From NCBI GenBank assembly GCA_021789095.1, contig JAJYJX010000005.1, forward strand, positions 1 through 31,405: a stretch of 31,405 nucleotides of DNA, in the 5' to 3' direction. The position numbers and the translations under genes are program-made. Each line of letters starts with the position of its first letter. The first letter of the stretch is position 1. This document shows positions 15,822 to 22,580 of the stretch, piece by piece. The notes below the pieces were generated by a model, which made no database searches, had not been told where the DNA came from, and worked only from the letters and a program-made list of their open reading frames with translations. Source of the stretch: a bacterium (lineage in GTDB: Bacteria > JAMCPX01).

Positions 15822-15852
15822 TGCAGGGGCTTAATATATTAAGTCCCTGCAG
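15822..15852. repeat. 31-bp inverted repeat between divergent genes
   Basis: TGCAGGGGCTTAAT and ATTAAGTCCCTGCA are inverted copies with one mismatch and a 3-bp centre. The site lies between dctP (leftward) and the amidohydrolase (rightward), so it could be a shared operator rather than a terminator. There is no T-tract. Confidence 0.45.
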
Positions 15853-15936
15853 ACTTATTGCATTTTTGGAGTTATAGAGAAAGCTCCCCAACGAAGTTGC
15901 TTGCAAAAGAATCATAAAAACCCTAAAAACTCTTCT

Positions 15937-16827
15937 ATGGGCAATTTTAAGATCATCGACTTCCATACGCATATAGGGGATATTTTTAACGGATTTGAAA
16001 CTGTCAACCCACCTGATGAGAAACCTTTCAGGCTATTCGAATTTCTGTATGAAAAGATGGGTTTCACCAGTCCTTTGCCCGGCAAACAGCCTGACTGGCT
16101 GCGTGTACCGCTTGTTGTTGAAATCCAGTTAAGGTTCTCTTGGGCAATACAGGCCCGCTTGCTGGAAAGCATGGAGAAAAACGGCATTTCCGCGGCAGTG
16201 GTTCACCCTGTTGAACCATATTCATCAACAGAAAAGATCTTCAGAGATGCTGACGCCCACAAAAATCTTATAGTCTTTGCATCGGTTGATCCCAGGGACC
16301 CGCAGCGGCTTGAGAAATTAAAAAAATATGAGCACATGGGGTGCAAGGGACTGAAACTGCATCCAATCATACAGCGCACATCGCCTGAAGACAGGGCATA
16401 TTTCGAGATCGTGGATGCATACCAGAAGTACGGGAAGCCCGTTTTATTCCATACAGGGGAGTTTGATTATTACCTTACGAAGACGCATTATCCGGCATAC
16501 GGTAAAGTTGAATTGCATGAAAAGATCATTGCTTCTTTCCCCAAGGTTAATTTTGTTCTCGGTCATTGTGGACTGCACACGCCGGAGCCGGCAGTGGCGC
16601 TCGCGCAGAAATACAGGAATGTATATCTTGAAACAAGTTTTCAGTCCTTGAAAAGTCTGCACAATATATTCTCAAAGGTTGAAAAAACGAGAATTCTGTT
16701 CGGCTCGGACTGGCCCTCGGCTTTTCAGGAGCCCCATATAAAGGTTATGAGAAAAGCAACTGCAGGCGATAATAGCCTTGCAGAGCTTGTATTCCATAAA
16801 AACGCGGAACAGCTGCTGGGCATATAA
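15937..16827 (+). CDS. Amidohydrolase-family metal-dependent hydrolase (amidohydrolase 2 type)
   Basis: From the ATG at 15937 the protein has 296 residues; the frame opens earlier at a TTG (15901). Neither start has a good ribosome site, but ATG 15937 puts the metal motif at the usual N-terminal distance. It is a TIM-barrel hydrolase: H10 and H12 in DFHTHIGD, GLKLHP near 138-143, H172 in LFHTGEF, H210 in LGHCGLHTP, and D258 in FGSDWPSAF. These fit the ligand set of COG2159-type amidohydrolases and decarboxylases. The substrate cannot be read from sequence. It faces away from dctP, and the palindrome between them could link their control. It ends just before the tRNA-Arg fragment at the island's edge. 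Confidence 0.85.
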   Translation: MGNFKIIDFHTHIGDIFNGFETVNPPDEKPFRLFEFLYEKMGFTSPLPGKQPDWLRVPLVVEIQLRFSWAIQARLLESMEKNGISAAVVHPVEPYSSTEKIFRDADAHKNLIVFASVDPRDPQRLEKLKKYEHMGCKGLKLHPIIQRTSPEDRAYFEIVDAYQKYGKPVLFHTGEFDYYLTKTHYPAYGKVELHEKIIASFPKVNFVLGHCGLHTPEPAVALAQKYRNVYLETSFQSLKSLHNIFSKVEKTRILFGSDWPSAFQEPHIKVMRKATAGDNSLAELVFHKNAEQLLGI

Positions 16828-16869
16828 ACGGATTCGGGACTGTTCTCAGCCATACCTTTTGAACAAAAA

Positions 16870-16914
16870 GCGCCCCGGGGGATTTGAACCCCCGGCCTGC
16901 GGATTCGTAGTCCG
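16870..16914 (-). pseudogene. Displaced 3' end of tRNA-Arg (attachment-site duplication)
   Basis: These 45 bp match the 3' end of the intact tRNA-Arg at 20164-20208 at 43 positions, in the same orientation, and diverge right after. It includes the anticodon loop, variable region, T arm and acceptor 3' strand, but no 5' half, so it is not a functional tRNA. This is the usual scar of site-specific integration into a tRNA 3' end. Confidence 0.85.
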
Positions 16915-17065
16915 GAAAAGAAAATTTTTTTAAGGTCTTGAAAAATAAGGCTGGTTGCCTACAAACCAGCATGAATAAAGGTTCTGCGGGTTTCTATCTT
17001 TTATTAAATCGCTCCAACTGATTACAAGAAATGTGACCTCAAACAGCCCAAAAAACAGCCATAAT

Positions 17066-17081
17066 TAATTATGCATAATTA
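17066..17081. repeat. Perfect 16-bp palindrome near the island end
   Basis: TAATTATGCATAATTA is self-complementary across 16 bp. It lies 150 bp inside the attachment repeat. It could be a protein-binding site, or chance in AT-rich DNA. Confidence 0.35.
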
Positions 17082-17151
17082 TGCATCACAATGTTTTACA
17101 CTCTACTCTATTCTCAATTAAATCACTGTTTATGTAATTAACTATATTTTT

Positions 17152-17418
17152 CTATTTACTAATCCTATCGCGTATTGTAATTGCTTGATGTAGTGAGGCT
17201 TCTATTCCTTTATTCTCGCCAATAGCCAACCATTGACGGAGTCTCTTTGCTACCCACAGATAATTAGCATTGCCAAATCTACCTTTGTTGGGATACCAAT
17301 ATATTTCTGTAGGGGCTAACTCTTCTACTTGTTTTAAAAATAGAAAAATTATATTTTCTTTAGTATTATCAAAAATTGTTAAAAATGTTATAATAGTTGC
17401 ATTAGGTTTTATTTCCAT
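17152..17418 (-). CDS. Small island protein of unknown function
   Basis: The protein has 88 residues from ATG 17418, with AAGGGAAG directly upstream, a good ribosome site. The first half is hydrophobic with beta character (ATIITFLTIFDNT, then NIIFLFLKQVEEL). The second half is aromatic and basic (IYWYPNKGRFGNANYLWVAKRLRQWL). No family is recognised and no signal peptide is certain. It follows the HEPN-type gene by 94 bp on the same strand, so the two may be cotranscribed. A toxin-partner relationship is possible but unsupported beyond position. Confidence 0.6.
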   Translation of the reverse strand: MEIKPNATIITFLTIFDNTKENIIFLFLKQVEELAPTEIYWYPNKGRFGNANYLWVAKRLRQWLAIGENKGIEASLHQAITIRDRISK

Positions 17419-17512
17419 ATACTTCCCTTGTATCTCATTTTTGTAACATCTTTTGATGCAATTGCTGTTTTATTCTTTATCATTTATTTTGATCTCATTC
17501 CTGTTACCTTAG

Positions 17513-18169
17513 CTAACGAAAAAGTTCGTTACAAAATTCTGCTATTTTTGTAAGTTCACAGATACTTTCTGCTAACCAATGTATATCGTTGTGCATAGGA
17601 TGTGCACCATAATTCCGTAATTCCCAGATCGTCATTAATAGAGTTAGCGATAAACTCGTTTTTTTCTCCTCGTTTGTTGCCCATTCCGCTAAATTTTTAA
17701 ATAAGCCCTTCCATTCTGAATTACCTTCCATTCTCCACCCTTCATGTAGACCAAAAAAAAATTCTCTTGGGGTAGTTACTTCTTTTATTTCACCTGACTT
17801 TTTCTTTAATGTGATAGTTTTATTTATTCCTTTTGGATTAAGATTAATCCAATATGCGAATCTAAGAGCAGATTCATATATAGGGTATGTTAACTCAACG
17901 ATAACTGAGTGCAGTTCATACTCAAAAGGACTTAATCTATAAATTCTTATGAGTCTTTCAAATCTTTTCTTAATCTCTTCAGGAACATTATCAGAAAGTT
18001 TTGGGATTGTTGATATTCTTCCATCAATTGTGTCAGGCGTTAGGGGCATCAATGATCCGAGATTCCTTTCATCCATCTTTACTGGAAATATGAAGCTTTG
18101 TTCCTTTGCTTTTTGCCTATAAGCATCTCCCTCAGCCCTTATTTCATCCAGTTGTTTTGGTTTATCCAT
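17513..18169 (-). CDS. HEPN-motif protein, candidate RNase-type defence effector
   Basis: The protein has 218 residues from ATG 18169 (no strong ribosome site). The C-terminal region is helical and holds RNYGAH at 185-190, an R-x4-H motif as in the HEPN RNase superfamily, preceded by TLLMTIWELRN and followed by an aromatic helix. Upstream helices include SPFEYELHSVIVELTYPIYESALRFAYWI (about 80-108, in parts) and a conserved-looking FFFGLHEGWRMEGNSEW segment. HEPN proteins with this motif cut RNA in toxin-antitoxin, abortive-infection and other defence systems. No MNT nucleotidyltransferase partner is nearby. The location in a tRNA-integrated island fits defence cargo, which is inference. Confidence 0.65.
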   Translation of the reverse strand: MDKPKQLDEIRAEGDAYRQKAKEQSFIFPVKMDERNLGSLMPLTPDTIDGRISTIPKLSDNVPEEIKKRFERLIRIYRLSPFEYELHSVIVELTYPIYESALRFAYWINLNPKGINKTITLKKKSGEIKEVTTPREFFFGLHEGWRMEGNSEWKGLFKNLAEWATNEEKKTSLSLTLLMTIWELRNYGAHPMHNDIHWLAESICELTKIAEFCNELFR

Positions 18170-18361
18170 GTTCGTATTTTATATTCAAATCTCTAACAGG
18201 TCAATAAATTGAAGGTACCCATACGCATTAGTAGGTTTAATCGATACTATTGAAATCATGGAACTAAACAGCTAAACAATAAAAATAATTGACTTTACGC
18301 CTAATTCCATTAGTATCTACGTTAAATAAAAAGTAAGAATAGTTATTTCTTAACATTTAGG

Positions 18362-18906
18362 AGGGGCTATGAAAAAGATTTTTTTAATCTTGTCATCAGA
18401 AATCCTCATAACGAGCAATGCATATTCAAATGGTACAAGAAGTATGGCATGAAGCCATCCTTTCCTAAACTTGACGATGCTGAAAGGGTTAAACTGCTTC
18501 TGGGAGTGTTCAAGGACTTCAAGTCCAAGATAGAATCAGCTGAATGGCTTTTAAACATGTATTCAATAATATTTGGTAAATCCAGTTCACCTGACAGCTC
18601 TAACAAGCCATTGATAGATGGTGCAAAGGATTTCCCGACTCATACTCAGGATTATAAATACATCATCATGGGACATACACATAATCCAATACAGGTAACT
18701 ATTTGAACAATATGTGGAAAAAACAGATGAACCTGAATACTGGGACGTGGCGCAAGAGATACTTCCAGGGAGAGAATAGTGGCTTCGTCAACCTCGAGAA
18801 TCTTACATATACGATTACGATTTTCTATTCAAATGATGAAAGCGGGAATCAGGAGTTTGAGATATGGACTGGTTCTTTAAAGGAATATGTCAAACGAGGA
18901 AATTAG
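18362..18906 (+). pseudogene. Decayed calcineurin-like metallophosphoesterase
   Basis: Three reading frames in succession resemble one protein. Frame one, open through about 18359-18706, ends with YKYIIMGHTHNPIQV, the conserved GHTH metal motif. The continuation LFEQYVEKTDEPE is in a second frame (about 18699-18738). LNTGTWRKRYFQGENSGFVN is in a third (to the stop at 18904-18906), matching the NTGTW stretch that follows GHTH in this family. So at least two frameshifts are present, and the N-terminal metal-binding part (DxH, GD) is missing. An out-of-frame ATG at 18369 with a strong AGGAGGGG site starts only a 27-residue peptide. Sequencing error could explain one shift but not the missing 5' part. 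Confidence 0.65.
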
Positions 18907-18966
18907 AGAAAAGTATAATGTAAATATAAAGTTAATTCATTTATTTGGATATAGAGATAGCAAATA

Positions 18967-19770
18967 ATGGAAAAGAATAAAGATAAACCTAAGCCTAAGC
19001 CGTATAAACCAGGGTATCTGAAAAAGCGTAGTGAATTTATAATTAAAACACGCAAGTGGAGTATCGGCTTTGCAGGTGTATTGATAACCGCTGGTTATCT
19101 TATAAAAGAATTACAATCAATCCTTAAGCAACCATTTAATATCTTAAATTATGGTTATTTTATTTTGCTTCCCATAATAATAATGCTGATATTCCTATGG
19201 ATTTGGGCTACTCAAAAAGAACTTAATTTATTATTTGATTGGCTAGATCCTGAATTTTATGAACCACCGTCTGGTCTTAAGGAGACTGCTATTATACTAT
19301 GGTTGGCTTTCATAATAGTTATGTTAGTTTTTACCTCAAGAAGAGTTTTATTGTTTGGAATAGTTTTTACTATCTATTCCATTACTAATCTTTTATCCAC
19401 AAAATATTTAAATTATGAGCTCAGAGAAATTTTTAGGAAAAGTAAACAACGTATTGATGATGATACGTCCAGCGATAAATCATTAAAGGAAACTTATTTA
19501 AAGGGCATAGAAATCCTTGAATTCTATTTTATTAAACGATCACACATATTTCGTCTTTATTTAATAATGTTTTTTTCCTTTCTAGGATTGATTTTTTCTA
19601 TGTTACTGGAAATAAAAAAAACAACATTATTAGGGGTTGCAGCTTATTGTACATTCATTCTAACTATTATCATTTCAGAAATAGTTATATATATTTGGCG
19701 CGCGAAACGTGAAGAAGCATTACGACCATTGTATGCAGTACTAAATGAATTATTACGCATAGACGAATAG
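18967..19770 (+). CDS. Polytopic membrane protein of unknown function, island-borne
   Basis: The protein has 267 residues from ATG 18967 with only a weak AGATAG upstream. A basic, Pro/Lys-rich N-terminus (DKPKPKPYKPGYLKKR) is followed by hydrophobic helices at about 30-50, 60-83, 107-123, 127-143, 196-214 and 221-245. Between helices 4 and 5 is a charged cytoplasmic stretch (RKSKQRIDDDTSSDKSLKE). Six helices with a central loop and positive N-terminus are consistent with an inner-membrane protein. No family motif is recognised. Codon use is AT-rich, like the rest of the island. It ends just before a strong hairpin. A role as a membrane effector beside the HEPN gene is speculation. Confidence 0.7.
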   Translation: MEKNKDKPKPKPYKPGYLKKRSEFIIKTRKWSIGFAGVLITAGYLIKELQSILKQPFNILNYGYFILLPIIIMLIFLWIWATQKELNLLFDWLDPEFYEPPSGLKETAIILWLAFIIVMLVFTSRRVLLFGIVFTIYSITNLLSTKYLNYELREIFRKSKQRIDDDTSSDKSLKETYLKGIEILEFYFIKRSHIFRLYLIMFFSFLGLIFSMLLEIKKTTLLGVAAYCTFILTIIISEIVIYIWRAKREEALRPLYAVLNELLRIDE

Positions 19771-19785
19771 AACGGGTAAACATGA

Positions 19786-19823
19786 GGACAACCTCCATAT
19801 TACAAAAAATATGGAGGTTGTCC
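19786..19823. terminator. Perfect 16-bp-stem hairpin between convergent island genes
   Basis: GGACAACCTCCATATT (19786-19801) is exactly inverted at 19808-19823 with a 6-base ACAAAA loop. It sits 15 bp after the plus-strand membrane gene and directly at the end of the minus-strand ORF, so it can serve both. It lacks a long T-tract, so it may instead be a transposon scar. Confidence 0.55.
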
Positions 19824-20021
19824 CTATATTTGCTTGGTTGATTTATTTTCCTTAACGTATTGCTCAATACCTCTGACAAGTTCGGAGAAATTTGGCTTTA
19901 AAAGTGCATAAACAATTTTGGATATTATAGAATTAACGTTCTTTTTGAACAGAAGAGGAATCGGAGCATTATCAACAATATCAACAGGCAACATGGTTTT
20001 TAACTGATGATTATAATGCAT
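19824..20021 (-). CDS. Small hypothetical island ORF
   Basis: The protein has 65 residues from ATG 20021, with GAGAG about 7 bases upstream. An internal Met (MLPVDIVDNAPIPLLFK) is an alternative start. The C-terminal half is amphipathic helical and Lys-rich (SELVRGIEQYVKENKSTKQI). No family is recognised. Its stop abuts the 16-bp-stem hairpin, which favours a real transcription unit. The size and position would fit a fragment of a larger gene or a small antitoxin-like protein, with no direct evidence for either. Confidence 0.4.
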   Translation of the reverse strand: MHYNHQLKTMLPVDIVDNAPIPLLFKKNVNSIISKIVYALLKPNFSELVRGIEQYVKENKSTKQI

Positions 20022-20163
20022 ATTAACTCTCTTTGCCTTGTTTATAACCTCATAACGGTATTGTCAATATCGGAGAGAATTGATTTGTGTGCTAAAGGTC
20101 AAAAACAGCCATAGGCAGTGCTGGCGGAAACAATGAAACGTCTAAGTAGTTGAAAAATACCAA

Positions 20164-20235
20164 GCGCCCGGGGGGATTTGAACCCCCGACCTGCGGATTC
20201 GTAGTCCGACGCTCTATCCACTGAGCTACGGGCGC
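20164..20235 (-). tRNA. tRNA-Arg (anticodon ACG)
   Basis: The cloverleaf is clear on the minus strand: acceptor GCGCCCG/CGGGCGC, D stem GCTC/GAGC, anticodon loop CTACGAA with ACG, and T stem GGGGG/CCCCC around TTCAAAT. The outermost anticodon-stem pair looks mismatched. CCA is not encoded, and the base after the acceptor (20163) reads as U. Its 3' 45 bp are repeated at 16870-16914, so this gene is the integration target of the island. Confidence 0.95.
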
Positions 20236-20350
20236 ACCGTGTCTTGTCAATTCAATAATCCGGATGGTTCAAAAAGACAACATAAAGCAGAAAAATACAT
20301 TGATAAAGTTCGCTTGGTCGCTCATGCATGCTGATCTGTCTCTGCCAGAC

Positions 20351-21067
20351 TTAAACCTTGTTTTTGTATTCGTTTGTCAGTGCTTCTTTAAATTCGTCCG
20401 GTGTGAATACGCCTTTTTTTACAAGGAGCGATATAAGTGCCTTGATGAACGGCAGCAGTTTATCGGATGGATCATCGGACTTGTTTGCGGATGTCTCTGC
20501 ACGCAGGGCAGACTCATTGTGCATGATTGTTTCGGGCTGGGCTGACTGTTCAATCTCCATCGAAAGCTCCTCATCCCTCATGGTCATGGGCATCTCTGCC
20601 GTTTGTTTCGGGACCTCCCTGCCTTTGTAATAAAAATTTATAAAATCCGTGAGGCTGGAATCAAGCGCAAGTACAGGCTGGATTTTGTATCCTGCTGTGA
20701 ACTGTATTGTATCAATTGCTCCAAGGTTTGTCGGGTCCGACATGGCTAAGTGCAGCATGGGTTTGCCGGAGACCACTTTTATACCCAGCGGCAGTACGTT
20801 GTACTTTTCTGCTACATCAAAAGGTATAAGATCAATAAATTTCTGTTCAATGGTAATCTTGTATAAATCCACCATGGGCAACCCGAGCTGTTTGCTTAAG
20901 AATTTAAGCATATCAAGCTCTTTTATGAATCCCATCTTTACAAGCACCATCCCGAGCCTCCCGCCGTAGCTTCTCTGATTTGAGAGAGCTGCCCTGAGCT
21001 GGGATTCGTTGATTATGTGTGCGTCTATCAGCAGTTCACCAAGTTTTTTGTGCTGTACAGTGCTCAT
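20351..21067 (-). CDS. Stand-alone MshEN (GspE N-terminal) domain protein, second paralogue
   Basis: The protein has 238 residues from ATG 21067, overlapping the upstream paralogue's stop by ATGA. Residues 8-70 hold two tandem motif copies, KLGELLIDAHIINESQLRAAL and RLGMVLVKMGFIKELDMLKFL, the pattern of MshEN domains. Some of those domains bind cyclic di-GMP. Next is the usual PFDVAEKYNVLPLGI and LAMSDPTNLGAID region of the GspE/PilB N-terminal fold. The ATPase domain of GspE is absent. A polar linker leads to a short C-terminal helix pair, LLVKKGVFTPDEFKEAL, shared with the paralogue. It probably acts as a regulatory or adaptor protein, perhaps c-di-GMP responsive. Cytoplasmic. Confidence 0.82.
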   Translation of the reverse strand: MSTVQHKKLGELLIDAHIINESQLRAALSNQRSYGGRLGMVLVKMGFIKELDMLKFLSKQLGLPMVDLYKITIEQKFIDLIPFDVAEKYNVLPLGIKVVSGKPMLHLAMSDPTNLGAIDTIQFTAGYKIQPVLALDSSLTDFINFYYKGREVPKQTAEMPMTMRDEELSMEIEQSAQPETIMHNESALRAETSANKSDDPSDKLLPFIKALISLLVKKGVFTPDEFKEALTNEYKNKV

Positions 21068-21852
21068 TTTATGCGTTGTCTGATGTCAGATTCTTTTATG
21101 ATTCCTTTGTCGATCAACAGCTCAATGAGTATATTCAGAATCTCTCTTGTCTCCTTATTCATCAGCATGGTAAGCAGTTCGTGTGATAAACCTGTTTTCA
21201 GGCCAAGTGTGGAGTGAAGTATCGCCTTTGCTTCTTCGGGTAATTCGGCTTCTGTGACCCGCTCTGCAGGCTGGGACCCTCCCGGCTCATCGCGAATGAT
21301 TACCATCTCATCCTTTGGTGGTGCCTCCTGGGGCTGGACCGCAGGTTCAGGGGTGACATTTGTACCGGCAAACGGAATCGATTGCTCCGTTAAGGATTGC
21401 TGGGGTACCGGACTATAGTACTCTTTTATGGCATTTGAAATAGACGTATCTGCCGCAAGTACAGGTTTTACCGTGTACCCTGTTAAAAACTGTATCTCGT
21501 CAATAGCCTCCAAATTCGTTGGATCGGACGTTGCTATGAAGAGGGCTTTTTTGCCGCCCTCTGTTTTGATACCGAGTGGAAGGATATTGTGTTTTGTTGC
21601 CACCTCTTCAGGAATAATCTCAATTGTGGAAGGTGCTATCCTTGTTTTGCTTATATCAACATACTGGATCTTCAACTGCTGGCTCAAGAATTTTACCAGT
21701 CTGTCTTCCGTGATGAACTTTAAACGGACGAAATGATTGCCAAGACGGCCTCCCCATTTCTGCTGCTCCGCAAGGGCAGATCTCAGCTGAAATTGATCAA
21801 TCAATCCAGCCTCAACGAGCAAATCACCAAGTCTTTTCTTAGATTCCACCAT
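21064..21852 (-). CDS. Stand-alone MshEN (GspE N-terminal) domain protein, first paralogue
   Basis: The protein has 262 residues from ATG 21852 with a weak ribosome site. The tandem motif copies are RLGDLLVEAGLIDQFQLRSAL and RLGNHFVRLKFITEDRLVKFL (residues 6-60). PEEVATKHNILPLGI and IATSDPTNLEAIDEIQFLTGY follow. A Pro/Glu-rich linker (about 155-205) leads to a helical C-terminus with LIELLIDKGIIKESDI that parallels the second paralogue. No Walker motifs are present. The pair arose by tandem duplication and is translationally coupled. It is divergent from the glutaredoxin-groES unit, sharing a 127-bp AT-rich gap. Confidence 0.82.
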   Translation of the reverse strand: MVESKKRLGDLLVEAGLIDQFQLRSALAEQQKWGGRLGNHFVRLKFITEDRLVKFLSQQLKIQYVDISKTRIAPSTIEIIPEEVATKHNILPLGIKTEGGKKALFIATSDPTNLEAIDEIQFLTGYTVKPVLAADTSISNAIKEYYSPVPQQSLTEQSIPFAGTNVTPEPAVQPQEAPPKDEMVIIRDEPGGSQPAERVTEAELPEEAKAILHSTLGLKTGLSHELLTMLMNKETREILNILIELLIDKGIIKESDIRQRIK

Positions 21853-21979
21853 ATTATATTAAATATACATAAATCCAAATAATAATTCAACAACTATCAA
21901 GATAATTATAGTGCTTGACCTTTAATAATCAACTAATTAAATTTTTATATAATTTTAAATAGGAAAGGCGGGATAAAAT

Positions 21980-22237
21980 ATGTCAGATGAAATAAGGGAT
22001 GCTCAGGTTGTTGTGTTTACGACGCCGACATGCTCATGGTGTAAAAAAACAAAACAATATTTGGCCGAACACAGGGTAAGGTTTAGAGAGGTTGATATTT
22101 CAAGGGACCAGCAGGCTGCCAGGGATCTTGTGAAAAGGACCAATCAGATGGGTGTACCGGTTACCCTGATTAACAACAGGCCTGTTGTAGGCTTTAATAA
22201 AGCTGAGATAAATAGATTGCTAAATATAAAAGAATAA
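21980..22237 (+). CDS. Glutaredoxin-like thiol-disulfide protein
   Basis: The protein has 85 residues from ATG 21980, with AGGAAAGGCGGG upstream. The active-site motif is CSWC at residues 18-21 within VVFTTPTCSWCKKTKQYL. The cis-Pro loop MGVPVTLIN and the GFNKAEINRLL C-terminus match the NrdH/YruB-type mini-glutaredoxins. It likely reduces protein disulfides in the cytoplasm using a thioredoxin-reductase-type partner. It precedes groES by 17 bp, so the two form a unit. Confidence 0.9.
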   Translation: MSDEIRDAQVVVFTTPTCSWCKKTKQYLAEHRVRFREVDISRDQQAARDLVKRTNQMGVPVTLINNRPVVGFNKAEINRLLNIKE

Positions 22238-22254
22238 TATAAAAGGAGGTAGGT

Positions 22255-22527
22255 ATGAAAATTCAACCGTTAGAAGACAGGGTCCTTATAAGGCCCATGG
22301 AAGAAAAAGAAAAAAAGCTTGGCTCTATTATAATTCCTGAGACAGCCAAGGAAAAACCACAGGTGGGAGTGATTGAGGCCGTTGGAACAGACGAGGAACT
22401 GAAGAAAATCGTAAAGGTCGGGGACAAGATTATTTACGGCAAGTACAGCGGCACGGAATTTGAGATCGACGGTGTAAATTATTTAATCATCCCAAAAGCA
22501 GATCTACTCGGTGTTTTAAAGGATTAA
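22255..22527 (+). CDS. groES: GroES-type co-chaperonin
   Basis: The protein has 90 residues from ATG 22255, with AAGGAGG ideally placed. It follows the GroES pattern: MKIQPLEDRVLIRP at the start, a mobile loop KKLGSIIIPETAKEKPQVG (about 21-39), the VGDKIIYGKYSGTEFEIDG core, and a C-terminal ADLLGVL. GroES caps the GroEL barrel. No groEL follows, and a terminator comes straight after, so this is either a solitary second copy or a split operon. No CIRCE inverted repeat is seen upstream. Confidence 0.93.
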   Translation: MKIQPLEDRVLIRPMEEKEKKLGSIIIPETAKEKPQVGVIEAVGTDEELKKIVKVGDKIIYGKYSGTEFEIDGVNYLIIPKADLLGVLKD

Positions 22528-22532
22528 AAATT

Positions 22533-22560
22533 GCCCCCCTGCCTTCTGCGGGGGGCTTTT
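22533..22560 (+). terminator. Rho-independent terminator after groES
   Basis: GCCCCCC (22533-22539) pairs with GGGGGGC (22550-22556) around a 10-base loop and is followed by a T-tract. It ends the glutaredoxin-groES unit and leaves only 20 bp before the next gene. Confidence 0.9.
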
Positions 22561-22580
22561 TAATTTAAAAAGGGGGCATT

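Larger units (their letters stand above)
16828..17151. other. Gene-free left end of the island, 324 bp
   Basis: It contains the tRNA-Arg 3' fragment (16870-16914), a T-tract at about 16924-16931, an AAAAACAGCCATA string at 17051-17063 that recurs near the other island end (about 20102-20114), and a perfect palindrome at 17066-17081. I see no supported gene here. Confidence 0.55.
16870..20208. mobile_element. Small integrative island at tRNA-Arg, integrase not found
   Basis: The direct 45-bp tRNA repeats at 16870-16914 and 20164-20208 bracket about 3.25 kb that is visibly more AT-rich than the flanks. The geometry is right: the intact tRNA reads leftward into the island and the displaced 3' end is at the far side. 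Contents are an 88-residue unknown protein, a HEPN-type protein, a decayed metallophosphoesterase, a membrane protein and a 65-residue ORF. No recombinase frame is present, so it is either a remnant or an element mobilised in trans. Confidence 0.75.

Noticed and set aside
15822-15852. Inverted repeat as a transcription terminator
   Set aside because: It lies between divergent genes, where no transcript ends, and has no T-tract; an operator is more likely.
16870-16914. A second functional tRNA-Arg
   Set aside because: Only the 3' part is present; the D arm and 5' acceptor strand are missing.
17051-20114. AAAAACAGCCATA near both island ends as integrase arm sites
   Set aside because: There are only two short copies at unequal distance from the ends, and no integrase; too weak to call.
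21915-21953. Promoter TTGACC/TATAAT before the glutaredoxin gene
   Set aside because: The spacer would be 27 bp, too long; no better pairing was found.
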